Assembly (NCBI GenBank): GCA_949987565.1
Contig: OX465102.1
Location: 27,659,370 to 27,723,369, forward strand
From: Luidia sarsii
Taxonomy: Eukaryota > Echinodermata > Asteroidea > Paxillosida > Luidiidae
Direction of reading: 5' to 3'
DNA: 64,000 nucleotides
Numbering within the stretch: the first letter of the stretch is position 1; the number at the start of each line of letters is the position of its first letter. This document shows, piece by piece, positions 9,401 through 20,600 of this stretch. Both the position numbers and the translations under genes were made by a program. The notes beneath the pieces are model-generated. The model saw only the letters and a list, made by a program, of their open reading frames with translations, was not told the DNA's origin and made no database searches.

Positions 9401-11649
9401 TGATTTAATGTCTGCATGGGTCTAGTTATATTCATACGTCCTGACTGTTTATAAATTCAAAATCAAGCGTTCCTAAAGATATAACAACAAATAGCTTTAT
9501 ACAATATTGCCATCTCTCTAACGTTGGATTTCTTTTGAAGACACATTTCGAAGTTATACACTGCAGCGTGATCACTCGTTATTAAAGCATCGCTCAGGAT
9601 GATTTCGAAGCCCGTGACCAGTCCATCGATTTGACTGGGTTTAATTTAAATCCTGCTTTGAAAACGGGGTGAGACAGGTGCCCTATATATCCCAACACGC
9701 CTTCCCCTTTATCGTAGAAGTGTGTAAACCTCTGGCGCTTACACGACACGCCAGTAGTGTTATGTCAGCTTGGGCAGCCAGGGGAACCAATTTGGCTGAA
9801 CTCTTGCACACCGTACCCGGGCGATGCACATGGATTTATACAGCCTACCACAGACACGAGCTTGATGGCTGAGGACCCTTATCATCTGTGTTATTTTGTT
9901 CACAGAACGGGAGCATTTGGTTGTCTTCGTTCTTGGCCATGGCTGCATGCGTCATGGTTGTCGTTGCCTTGGTAAGCATTCTCATTTGTTTTCAATGTTT
10001 TGGGGCAGCAAATGATTTCTCATAGTCATGCGTATGTGTATTGTAATATATTTTTTGTTCACTCTAATCGATACATCCTTCCAGGATTTTGTTTGATCAT
10101 ACTCATCATCCTTCACATCCTCCACATCAACATTCTACTCTCCGTCCTCCTCAACACATCCTCATCTCCCTCATCCTCTTTGTCCTAACCCTTCTCATCA
10201 GCCTTGCCTCCGCCTCCCCTCCGCCTCCCGTAGTCTTATCATCCTCCTCCACAGCCTCCTCCTTGTCATCCTCCTCCCCAGCCTACCCCTCCTCCTTGTC
10301 ACCCTCCTCCCAGGCCTCCTCCTTATCATCCTCGTCCTCAATCTCCCCTCCTCTTTGTCATCCTCGTCCTCAGCCACCCCCTTCTCATTGTCATCGCCCT
10401 TCTCAACCTCCCCCTCCTTGTCATCCCCCTCCTCAGCCATCCCTCCATATCGTCCTCCTCCTCAGCCTCCCCCCTCCTTATTGTCTTCCTCCTCAGCCTC
10501 CCCCTCCTTGTAATCCTCCTCCCCAGCCTCCTTGTCATTCTCCTCCTCAGCCACTCCCTTCTCCTTGTCACCCCCCTCCTCAGCCTCCTCCTCCTTATCA
10601 TCCTCCTCCCCTGCCTCCTCCTTATCTTTCTCGTCCTCAACCTCCCCTCCTCTTTGTCATCCTCCTCCTCATCAGGCTCCTCCTTATCATCCTCCTCATC
10701 CACCCCCTCTTCCTTGTCATCCTCCTTCTCAGCCTCCTCCTCCTTATCATCATCCTCCCCTGCCTCCTCCTTATCTTTCTCGTCCCCAACCTCCCCTCCT
10801 CTTTGTCATCCTCCTCCTCGTCAGCCTCCTCCTTATCATCATCCTCATCCACCCCCTCTTCCTTGTCATTGTCCTCCTCAGCCTCCCCCTCCTTATCATC
10901 CTCCTCCTCAGCCTCCTCCTTATCTCTCTCGTCCTCAACCTCCTCTCCTCTTTGTCATCCTCCTCCTCATCAGGCTCCTCCTTATCATCCTCCTCATCCA
11001 CCCCCTCTTCCTTGTCATCCTCCTCCTCAGCCTCCTCCTCCTTATCATCCTCCTCACCAGCCACCCGTCTTCCTTGTCATCCTCCTCCTCGGCCTCCTCC
11101 TTATCATCCTCCTCACCAACCTCCCTCTCCTCCTCAGCCACCCCTCCTCCTCGTCATCCTCCTCACTAGCCTCCTCCTCAGCCACCCCTCCTCCTCGTCA
11201 TCCTCCTTACCAGCCTCCTCCTTATTATCCTCCTCCCCAGCCACCCCCTCTTCCTCCCCTCCTCTTCCTCCTCATTAGTTACCCTCGTCATCACCCATTC
11301 TCCCACTCCTCCCCTTCTCCTCTTCCTCCTCCTATAATCAGCAATTCTCAGTCCGCTGCGCGATGAAAGCCTCAGCATGTTTGCCCACAACTGTCGGCTC
11401 CATGGCCGCGCCAAACCAACCACCCCCCCCCTCCTCCGTCTTCGTCCCTTACGAGCCGGATAATGTCGATTCCGCCAACAGATTCATTTCCTGATGTCCC
11501 TGTCTGCCAATCACACCTACCAGAAGATGCTGAGCGGAGACCAGCCCACCCGCAGTAAGTACGGTAATGACTACCGCCGGGCGTACGGCGACGCCGACAT
11601 GCCCTTGCAGGAGCCGCTCAATATTCACGACGAGTGCACGCGATTCTGA
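3440..11649 (+). CDS. Proteolipid protein PLP/DM20/M6 family, four-transmembrane (6 of about 7 coding exons)
   Basis: Exons, with GT-AG junctions and joining phases: 3440-3629, 5944-6103, 7752-7893, 8789-8871, 9906-9971 and 11482-11649 (TGA). They sum to about 269 codons, close to the roughly 278 residues of vertebrate M6. Exon 3440 opens with a Cys cluster (GGCCDCALCRC) like the palmitoylated N-terminus of PLP/M6, then TM1. Exon 5944 holds TM2 and the LNTCGR loop. Exon 7752 holds TM3. The second extracellular loop keeps the four family cysteines (SYCKN, ACID, LCGL, FCER) and has an NTT glycosylation site. Exon 9906 is TM4 and the last exon starts IHFLMSLSAN, like HYLMVLSAN of M6. The first visible exon needs one preceding base, as in vertebrate PLP genes, where exon 1 holds little more than the ATG; that exon was not found. 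Expected role: tetraspan plasma-membrane proteolipid of neurons or glia. Confidence 0.93.
3630..5943 (+). other. M6 intron, nothing recognised
   Basis: A 2.3 kb intron between coding exons 3440-3629 and 5944-6103. It starts GTAAGC and ends TTTTCCAG. No repeat family, RNA gene or conserved open frame was recognised in it. Confidence 0.6.
6203..6313. mobile_element. Perfect palindromic pair of PLE tails with hammerhead-like arms
   Basis: The left arm, AAAATTTAGTGGGCCTGACG onward, is followed by its near-exact reverse complement around a centre at about 6257. On the + strand the right arm gives GCCT (6261-6264), core TTGAGAA (6265-6271), stem GGTCCT/AGGATC (6273-6287), GAAACGTC (6288-6295) and AGGC (6296-6299). 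AGGC pairs with the initial GCCT. This is the layout of a type I hammerhead ribozyme with minimal stem III. Confidence 0.8.
6466..6595. mobile_element. Decayed copy of the GGTTTGCGGTGACACCATGTA fold-back family
   Basis: ATTTGCGGTGACACCATGTA at the left is followed by TCCACTCGACGTCTCGA, a mutated version of the hammerhead strand at 59440. A degenerate ATGTTGTCACCG lies at the right. It sits inside the second M6 intron. Confidence 0.6.
8495..8552 (+). mobile_element. Decayed PLE tail
   Basis: AAGAAAGGTCCCGATCGAAAC followed by CCAGACGCCCTAAAG is a short, mutated copy of the tail motif. It lies in the M6 intron just after an A-rich stretch (8343-8440). Confidence 0.5.
9027..9279. mobile_element. 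Short MITE with TGTGACCCGGCACA inverted ends
   Basis: TGTGACCCGGCACA at 9027-9040 and its exact reverse complement at 9266-9279 enclose an AT-rich interior. The GAGGAAT/ATTCCTC subterminal pair extends the inverted repeat. About 253 bp, non-coding, inside the M6 intron. Confidence 0.7.
10088..11340. repeat. CCT/CTC-rich minisatellite in the last M6 intron
   Basis: About 1.25 kb of almost pure pyrimidine on the + strand, with degenerate units such as CCTCCTCCTTATCATCCTC. It ends about 140 bases before the last M6 exon at 11482. It has large open frames on both strands (Ser/Leu/Pro-rich on +, Arg/Glu-rich on -) that reflect composition only. Confidence 0.9.
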
Positions 11650-11988
11650 AGCGAGGCCCGGAGACCGAGGCTTGACGTGGTGCGCCTATAGGCAGCGCCG
11701 CAACATCGGGCTGCGAAAATGAGGGTCGAGATAGTACATGGTAACGGCAGAGATGCACGGCTCTATCATGCCTGTGTCTGAATAGTGTGTGTGGGGGGGG
11801 GGGAGGGTTTACCGAGTGAAAGATTCACACGGACAGATCTGTTCACACGCCCCCCGAGGGTTGACGCGACCTTATTGGACAAACTATGTATTTATTATCA
11901 GTCAACCCTGACAACAAAAACGCCTTCACTCAAATGTTTATTAAGAAGAGAACAAACAAACACTAAAATCAAACACGACAACTTAACA

Positions 11989-11994
11989 AATAAA
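11989..11994 (+). terminator. Candidate poly(A) signal for the M6 gene
   Basis: AATAAA lies about 340 bases after the TGA at 11647-11649. It is the first canonical hexamer downstream. No transcript evidence is available, so use is inferred. Confidence 0.35.
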
Positions 11995-14900
11995 ACGACA
12001 AAAGAGAAACACCCAAGGAGTTCCAAACACAACTGACAAAACAGCCTCACAACAAACAACCCGAACTTGAGAAGGAAACTGATCGTTTGAGTACGTAACT
12101 AGTCAGATTGAAACCACTGAGCCAGGCAGTGCGATGGACTAATTTTGGAAAGTAATGACGCAGCTGTCAAGATTGGTCTCCAACAGTATACAAACCTAAC
12201 CCGAGTGACTGCTGTCGTCATTTTTTTTTAAATGTTGAAGACTTTATTGTGAGTGAAAAGTGCACCCGAGCTTTCAGTTTGTAATGGTTATTACTACGTC
12301 TCATGTAATTTAATTGGAATATATGTATATTAGACAACATGTCTGTGCGTGGATAGTGCCACTCGATAGGCCTGTATCGACATTTTAACATCAATTTCAA
12401 GTGCCCTTTTGAAGACCGTTTTTTAAAATGTCAGACTTACAGTTGTGCACAGGGCATCGGAGTGTGAATTCTAACTAGATGAACCTCGCACCCAACCTTT
12501 GACACGGTGTAGTTTCATACAAGTATACCACTTTCAAACGATCAATTTTGACACTTATTGAGATAGAAGTAGCCATTACGCATTTTAATGTGATGCAGTG
12601 ATAATACTGTGTTGTGACGTCGTCTGGAAGCTTAAAAAAATATATAGATGGTTTGTGTGATTCCTGAAGCTTCACTCTTCATACAGGTTTTAATGGAGAG
12701 CTAGATGTGGTCTTTTTTCTGTGATCTCTTCGGACGTGTTCGTATTGATGTTGTACCGGGTTAATGTAAAATTGCTTTTATATCGCTCAGGGAGCCCACA
12801 TTTCATAACAATGTGTTCTTGTATTTGCCTTGAAAAGTTATCTCAATTAGAATTTATATTCTGTACGTGGACACGGCTGTATTTCGGAGACTGTGAATTT
12901 ATACATGACATAGGTATCAGCCTTCCCACAGAATGGCATTATTTATCAAGAAGTTATTACAAGCACACAATGTGCTTTGCATGTACAGTTCAGCAAAACA
13001 GTTACATTTTGAATCTGTACTTTATTTTTTTTTCAATCGGTGCAGACGGCAAAGCTACGCATTTTCGTTATCGTTTTATTTTTTCTACCCGATGCAATTA
13101 TGAATAGTGGCTACTCTCTGTGGGGTACTTGTAAATTGGACACAAACCCACGGCCTCATTTCCATCATGGATGGGATGGATCCGTGAAACCAAGTTCCAT
13201 CAAAATTTAACTTTTTTTTTTTTGGGGGGGGGGATCTGAAAGATGAGTAAATTAAACTCGAAATGATAAGCCTTGGTTTGTTTGAAATAATAATCCGTGT
13301 ACTAAGTACGATGATTAACTACATGTACGTTAAAAAAAAGGCCGCGGTCTAAAATACTAAAACATGTTTCCTCTGAAATACAAAATGACTATCGTCAGGA
13401 TTTAAAACAACATAAAAAAGGAATATTTTTGGATCCAAAACTAGCAAAGTTCGCTAACAATCTGATGATTTCGTACGAATAATATATCGTGATGATATGA
13501 CATGGTGATATGGAAAGATGCTGCTGGAATCGTCGTAGATGGCAGTTTTCGTCGAAACATTTACTGACATTATAGGCCCCTACGATTGCAAAATGAAAGA
13601 AAAATAGCTCGACTTTTGTTGGTTGATTACGGTAATATCCCCCGCCCACCCCGTCTCTGTTTCCATGGAAGACAGGAATGTTAAACATTTCCTGAAATAT
13701 AAGTTTTAGCTTACGGAGGATTTAAAAAAAAATGTTTTAAGTGTCTTTCAAAACAAGTCTTGTGTGTTCATTCGGATGTTTATTCCTTGTCTGCCTATTA
13801 AAATTCAAAAAAAAAAAGTTTAACGGATTTCATATTAATTCAGTGAAAAAATGTTTTAATGCTGGAAAATTTGGAGAAAAAAAAAAGAGGAAAAAAAAAG
13901 AGGAAAGGGTGTCAGTTGGCCAAGGCCTATGCTCTTTAAAGAGGGACCATGGATGGACCAGAGGATGGACTTTTAAATGAATGTTTATAAGCAGAGGTGC
14001 GTCTCTGCTTTCTGTCGCTCATCTCGTATGAGATGCGTTCACGTTGGATAAGGAACGCGAGAGTGCAGGTACACCGTGGCTGATGTGCACGGGAACGCGG
14101 ATGACTAATGTCCCGACGAATAAGTTGACCTCCACAGGGATTGATGACACGCATGGTCGAACTTGACCAAGGTGTGCGCCGTGCGACACGCACCCATTTT
14201 AACCCTGTAGCCAGCTCGCGGCTCAGCGGACAAGTGACCCGCTGCTCGTGTTGGACGTATGAATATTAAACCTATAATATGTAGGCCTCGTCACGCTCAG
14301 TGTAGACTGTACATATACATGTATGTCGAGAGCTAGTTTATCCTTATGCTTTGTGGCGCATGCGTAGCAATCAAGTACTGTATTCCACATGGATTATGTA
14401 GGTATATCGTGTAGTATTGATATGGTCCTTCATTCTACGTGTTCAATGTGACTCGTAAATTATTATAAAAACTTATGAAAACAACGACATTCTACTTGTG
14501 CAATCGGAATTTCTTTGCTTCGGACATCTTCAGACGCCCGTATCTTTCAGTGCTGCTTTTCCGCATTCACACATCGCACGTATAAACGTCATAATCTATT
14601 CGGTTGCTGCGTGCAAATCGAGTAATTCCCCTGGGTACTTATTTACCATGGATATTCATGACCTGTCCTATACCCAAGGGTAGGACCGTCGACTCATCAA
14701 TTCGCCCGTCGCGCGCATTGAGAGCGTTATAGTGCGAACACGGTACTGGTGAAATATGGTGAAACCGTGGAGGAAGTAGACCCTTCCTCCATTGTGAAAC
14801 TAAATTACTGTTCTCCCACATTGAAAAAAAAAACACCACCCGGTGATAAATCATTCATGGAATGAAACGTGAACGAGAACCCCCGTTCGGCACGACACAC

Positions 14901-15789
14901 GACTTTAATTCGAACAGGCGTGAAATGCAATGCAAACACACCTATAGTTATGGAGTGATATCATAAAAGAATGGGACCCACTTTGTGGGTATTCAGCGAT
15001 ACGCTGCAGGCCGGCTATGATATGTTGATAGCACGATTCTCAGTCGACACGATTCCCCAGCCGGTTCCGTGGCCCGGCCAATAGAAATGTTCCCCTCCCA
15101 TCTCTTTTATTGATTCAACGAAGCGTGAATCTAACCAGTCAGGTCCCCGGTGGCGTCCGCAGTACTCTTATAACACCAATAAGTCTTAGCTGCAGGCTAC
15201 TGCACAGATAAGAATGGTTCTTAACCAATCGCCCGCTTGCTTCAAGAATACGATAACAACTCCTCTCTATCAATATATCTTCTTCTTTTTAATTACACTT
15301 ATATATATATATAATTCTATTTAATCTGTATATTTTGCCATCTGTATATTGAAACAGGGACTATTCTGTTGTGTTTGCTATGAAGCAATTTAGCAATGCA
15401 TTTTGTTTTTTAAAGTTGCAATTATATTTTCAACCGTTGCTTTACAATACAAGTTATTATGAATAAATGTGAAAAACAAGATTATCGTGCGTGTGTGCAT
15501 GTTTACCTGCGTGCAAGAACCCCTGTGCTAAAAAAAGAACTGATTCTGTTTCACATCGGTGATGAGCATGGATTTCGAGTACAGCGTTGTTTCCATGGTG
15601 ACACGTGTATTTTTGTATTCATGGCACCTTTCTCATGGGCACCATCTCTGTCACACGGCAGAACCTATAGTAGAACCTATGGCAGACCTGAAATAATTAG
15701 GGGTTACATTACATGCACATTGCCACGGCTGAAACAAGCGTGCCTTGAGAACTAGCCGCTCACTTAAACATTCAATGATATACAAGAGT
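11995..15789. other. Intergenic sequence, no gene recognised
   Basis: AT-rich sequence with homopolymer runs (for example 13208-13231 and 13860-13905). I saw no splice-compatible coding blocks and no clear transposon ends. The first part may be M6 3' UTR. Confidence 0.6.
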
Positions 15790-16075
15790 GTTTACAAACT
15801 GCTTACTAATTGAAATTACCAAAATGCAAATCTCAAAATTTAGTTGGTCTGACGTTTCGATCCTAGCAGGACCTTTCTCAAAGGCAGTCTGCCTTAAAAT
15901 GCATTAAGGGATGATAAAGGAAACTGTAGCAAACTGCTGACTTCAATACCAAAATGGAAATCTAAAAAAAAAAAAAAAAAAAAAAAATCAAAACCGAGGG
16001 CCTGACGATTCGATCCTAGCAGGACCTTTATTCTGTCTTTGGGAAAGGTCCTGCTAGGATCGAAACGTCAGGCTC
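15790..16075. mobile_element. Inverted PLE tail fragments
   Basis: One arm at 15790-15890 contains ACAAACTGCTTACTAATTG and the GATCCTAGCAGGACC core. A second pair at 15995-16072 has GATCCTAGCAGGACC facing GGTCCTGCTAGGATCGAAAC. A poly(A) run at 15964-15987 separates them. Confidence 0.75.
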
Positions 16076-16559
16076 TCAAGATGTTTGATAAAATATAATA
16101 TGGTATCCATACAAGAGAGGTTTAAGTAAATGTTCCACTCATTAAGGGAAGTATGGCTTCCACGGCTATATCCATTAATTATTCAACAGGATGTCTTCGG
16201 AGCTTACTGCTTTGGGCCATTTTTAGGGGTAGCAGGAGATGGGTTTATACATGAAAAAACCCATTCAAAACCCCAATGCTCATATGGATACTTGTAAAAT
16301 CCTGAAGTTAACATTGAAGACAAAGTGCCATACATCCCCCACACATAGACACCCAGATACATTTATGTACTTTATATACATACTTTATTTACATACTTTA
16401 TACAGTCTGAACATTTACATTTTGTATTTATGAAGTGCTTTTTTCCCCAAAGGCTACAAAATGCTAACACCCTAAAATAAGACTGAATTGACAAAAGCAA
16501 CAATACAATTAGCCATTTCAATTTTGCAAGTTCACTAAGCAAATAGATGGAATTTCAGC

Positions 16560-16810
16560 TGGTTTATTTCTACCTGGGAGGATGGTGAATTAAATTTAAG
16601 TAGGTCAGGAGGCAGCTATTTGGGACTCCCCCAACTAAGTAAGAGGTGGACAGCTCAGATGGTAAGAGCGCATGATGCACACAACCCGAGGTCTCAGGTT
16701 CAAGTCCCAATCCCATCAAATTTGATTTTGCCATCTTTCAAAATAGAGCAGTTCAGGATGAATGGTCACCAGCCTTCTGGTGCGTCTTTGGTTGATCAAG
16801 ATGTTGAACG
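16560..16810 (+). mobile_element. SINE, second tRNA-derived family
   Basis: CAGCTCAGATGGTAAGAGC (box A region, 16650-16668) and GGTTCAAGTCC (box B, 16697-16707) are spaced as in a tRNA. ATCAAATTT follows. Related copies lie at 19150, 31480, 32440 and 38080, two of them preceded by a GTGATCCCTGGAGAT-type head. Confidence 0.6.
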
Positions 16811-17734
16811 TATGTTGGGGCAAGCTAGTTAATAGTATAATGGATCAGATATTGTGGTGCATGTTTGTGCAATGAGGTAGACACAAGGGCAAGAATCCTT
16901 CCGGTAATTGCATTTGTTGATGTATTCTTAACCAGTCTAGATTAGCAATGGAGGGGTTAATATCATGTCCAGTAAGATAAACTAAGCACTGTACCACATC
17001 CTTTTGGTTTGTGTGTCAGTACATCAGAGAGTACTAACCAGCAAACGGGGAAACAATTTAGGTCAGAATTCCACGTGATGATAACTACAGCTGCCGGGAT
17101 GTCAGGCAGCCATTTCCACACGTGCAGTTAACGGGAGGCGGAGAATACTTGGTGACTGGATGGCTTGTACTCCTCAGGGAAGCTGTCTACTTTGATGCTG
17201 AGGACAGATGTTAACGTGGGTGGAATGATGAAGAGATTGCCGTGCATCGTGTTGCACCACTACCAGTCGTCAAATGGATCATCGGAATTGTCAGAAACAT
17301 GCCCTGTGCTGTTAAGGGAAAGAAGATGGGGACAACACTAAGCTGTTACTAGTCATGTTTAGGGACAGTCTCAACATGGCCATTGACACTTGGTTAAAGT
17401 TAGACCAGTAGATCAGCAATTCTAAACATGAATATTCTGAAAAAAAAATATAACTGTAACTTCTGACTATGATAGGATTAAGTAAATAGCAGTCTAAAGA
17501 GAAAAAAAAAATTACGGGTGAATTTCAGCAAAAAAAAAGATGCATCAGACCTCAACTTATGATTGATAACCTTTCACAAATTCTAATAGGCCACGTGTCC
17601 ATTGCTTATTGTCTTGCAAGTGGACGTAAGTTACGATGAGCTTGACAAATTTTGATCCTATCAGCACCTTCTAAATCAAAGGCATGACAATTATATCCCT
17701 TTGAGAACCTAAAGTGATATACCAAAATGTTGCA
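16811..17734. other. Intergenic, nothing recognised
   Basis: No repeat family or coding block was recognised in these roughly 900 bases. Confidence 0.5.
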
Positions 17735-18870
17735 AACTGTCTAAATTTACCAAAATGCAAATCGTAAAATTGAGTGGGCCTGACGTTTCGATCCTAGCAT
17801 GACCTTTCTTAAAGGACCTGCTAGGATCAGAATGGTAGGCCCTTTTGCATTTGATATTGAGCATGTCTAAGGTTCCACTCCATAGCAAGGATTTGTACAG
17901 TTTGAGATCACTTCAGGCTTTTACATATTGTATATGTTATCAGGAACTAGGTCAGTCAGTTGCTCATTCAGTTAAACAAAACGTACATCATGTGTACACA
18001 GACCGTTCCGACTTAAGTATGTGCTGTTTGCGTATCATGCACAGTCCTGTGGACACAGTCAATGTAAACACAGACTTGTCATTGAGCCCTTCATTCTAAA
18101 TCCGAGCACAAATTGAACAAAGGCGTAGGCCTTCTCCCAGAGGTGCATCGACTGTCTGCAATGCATACAGCACTTCATTGGACTGAATGGGTCTGCATAA
18201 TGAGGGCCCCCATCAATTTTACCTGGGCAGGGACTCCTTATTCCGTCTGGGCCACAGTGATTTAAACACGCACAAACGGTCGCACAAAACGGTCAGATTT
18301 TGAGAGATGCGGTGAATACAGTAATACACGCACAACAAATGTTGCAATCTGCTGACTTACTTGCATGTAAATGACCAAAATGTTAAATCTAAAAACAAAT
18401 TAAGAGGGCCTTACCATATCAGTACCTTTCCAAAAAGGCAAAATGTCAAACATTCTCCACTACTGATGCTGGAGTTTACCATTTCATAGTAATTTAAGGA
18501 GTAATATGCAAAAAAAAAAAATGTTGCAAACTGCTTACTCAGTGATTAAAATGACCAAAAATGTAAATATCAAAAATTAGTAGGGCCTGACGTTTCAATC
18601 CTAGCAGGACCTTTCTCAAAGGCAGAATAAGTGGTAATTTATATACAAATTGGGGCAATGTTACCTACAACATTCCGAGGAGATTAAAGGAGACTTGTGA
18701 GACTTTTGTATTACGCTTTAAAACAATATATAAAAAGACAAAGTTGCAAACTGCTTACTGACTTAAATAACAAAAATGTGCAGGGCCTCATATTTCGATC
18801 CTAGCAGCATCTTCCTCAAGGGCAGAATGGCCTTTGAGGAAGGTCCTGCAAGGATTGCAACAGCAGACAC
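17735..18870. mobile_element. Cluster of decayed PLE tails
   Basis: Tails recur at 17760-17840 (inverted pair), 18400-18440 (decayed), 18575-18625 and 18775-18865 (inverted pair). Most are preceded by the TTGCAAACTGCTTACTGAC leader, which precedes nearly every copy in the window. The spacers are unrelated AT-rich sequence. Confidence 0.65.
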
Positions 18871-19149
18871 AGAAAATGACTTGTGATAAATGAGGAATTA
18901 ACCACTGAATGACAATGTACATGTATGTATGCCCGAGGTTTCAGTCAACAAAATTCCCCCACCCCCAAAAAAGAGCCCATTCTTGTTGAGAACAAAATCA
19001 AAATCGCAAGTAAGCAATTTCCGGGGTCTCAAATGGTTCACAAGAAAGTCAAAACTACTTTCATCAGAGAGCTCTAAAGACTTGACCAACCTGCTGAGTG
19101 CTCCTCCTTCGTCGTCTATCTCATTGGGTGAGCTCTGCCGGACATCGGA

Positions 19150-19430
19150 GTGGCTGGCCGCTGAAGAAGGCTACAAAATAGCGCAAGTTTCAAATTAATG
19201 AAAAAGGGGACGTGATCCCTGGAGATACTGATGGCAGTTAATGGGTGAAAAATAGCTTCTGATTGGTGCCTCCATCCCTGAACAGAGATTTGTGATTACA
19301 TGAATTGGGGAAGGCTGCCATCTAAGGGCTGGGTAGCTCAGGTGGTAACAGCACTGGTACATTAAACCCGAAGGCTTTCAGAAGCCTCAAATTCAAGTGC
19401 CGGTCCAGTCATTTTTGAGAAAGAGCTTCA
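19150..19430 (+). mobile_element. SINE, second tRNA-derived family
   Basis: Head GTGATCCCTGGAGATACTG (19212 onward), tRNA-like TAGCTCAGGTGGTAACAGC, a degenerate box B (AAATTCAAGTGCC) and then CCGGTCCAGTCA. The copy is older than the one at 16560. Confidence 0.55.
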
Positions 19431-19529
19431 AATCAAAATTGAATATAAATCAAGACCAAAAAATGTAAATCTGTTGCTAACTTCTTACCAACCCACTGGA
19501 CCTGTGGTAAAAATGCGAAATTGTAATTA

Positions 19530-19571
19530 GTGGTCTAACGTTTTGATTCTAGCACGACCTTCATCAGAGGC
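19530..19571 (-). ncRNA. Hammerhead-type motif with canonical CTGATGA core in a PLE tail
   Basis: On the - strand: GCCT (19571-19568), CTGATGA (19567-19561), an imperfect stem II, AAAAC in place of GAAAC, then GTT and AG. The facing + strand copy at 19646-19684 reads GCCT, ATGATGA, stem AGGTCCT/AGGATC, TAAAC, CTT and AGGC. These two copies retain the TGATGA half of the hammerhead core that most tails in the window lack. Each has a mutated GAAA box, so neither is expected to cleave. Confidence 0.6.
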
Positions 19572-20406
19572 TAAATGACTCAAAACACACAAGTGAACAC
19601 AAAAAACTTACATGTATTTGTCCATGTGTGTGCTTGAGTCATTTAGCCTATGATGAAGGTCCTACTAGGATCTAAACCTTAGGCCACTGACTAAAGCTTT
19701 CCAAATATCAATCAGTCAGTACTCAGTAGATTACTTGTCGCTTAGGCGCCTGCACTTCAAATTCAATTACATAACAAAGCGGAAATCAACTTTTCCAGTT
19801 ATCAAATCTTTCTAAATGAAGAAACAATTTGTTTTAAGTGGTTTGTGAGTAAACAAAAAAGTGCGATTTAAGAAAATGCATGCCAAGAATTTAACACCAG
19901 ATTTTTCAAACGATGTCTATTCTTTCTCAAAATGTTAAAAATATAAGTTTCTTTTTTTATTCAAAACATTTCTAAAAAGATTTTTTGATCTTCGCTTCAG
20001 CTAAGTAATAACTATTGAAGCCGCCCCCACAAAAGAGAATATTCATGAAGTAATTTCATTGTCATTAAAAAGTCTGTCTCCTATGATGAACAATTATCAT
20101 GAAGTGTTGTAAAACAACAAAGCAAATTGCTTACTGACCAATAATGACCACAATGTGAATCTCAAAAAATGTGGAGGCCCTTACATTGGGAGCCTAGAAG
20201 GACCTTTGTCAAAGGCTGAAATCGTAACTTACAATCAATTGCAAGACGAAGAGTAATGCACAGAAACCACGCGACTTGTCATGACTTGCGATGGGTTATC
20301 CATCGTGAGACGGGCCTGGGTAATAATGCATCGTGAGGCTTGGTGAAGTCCACCCCAATGGGTATGGAACACCAGGCACTCTACATTTTTGAAATTATCA
20401 AATTAT

Positions 20407-20600
20407 TTAAGTGGAAGGTTTGCGGTGACACCATGTATCTCTTCTCTCAAGAAGTGTGGCTCTGAAAAGAGCCGGTATCTCGGTAAGAGTTACCGGCTCT
20501 TTTCAGAGCCACACTTCCTGAAAAAGAGATACACGGTGGCACCACAAACCTTTCACTTAGGTATTTCCCACCACGCAAATCTTCAAAGTCTTATCCAATT
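20407..20600. mobile_element. Fold-back element, GGTTTGCGGTGACACCATGTA family (no ribozyme core)
   Basis: GGTTTGCGGTGACACCATGTA and the inverted GTGGCACCACAAACC flank a palindrome built on AAGTGTGGCTCTGAAAAGAG and its complement. The outer GTATTTCCCACCACGCAAAT motif, shared with 23800 and 24626, follows. It lies about 1.2 kb downstream of the OFD1 stop codon. Confidence 0.75.

Noticed and set aside
10089..11366. Open frame of 425 codons on + and Arg/Glu-rich frames on -
   Set aside because: CCT-repeat composition only; lies wholly in an intron of the M6 gene.
18929..19198. 89-codon + strand frame as a possible exon
   Set aside because: No homology, no splice partners, and the end overlaps a SINE.
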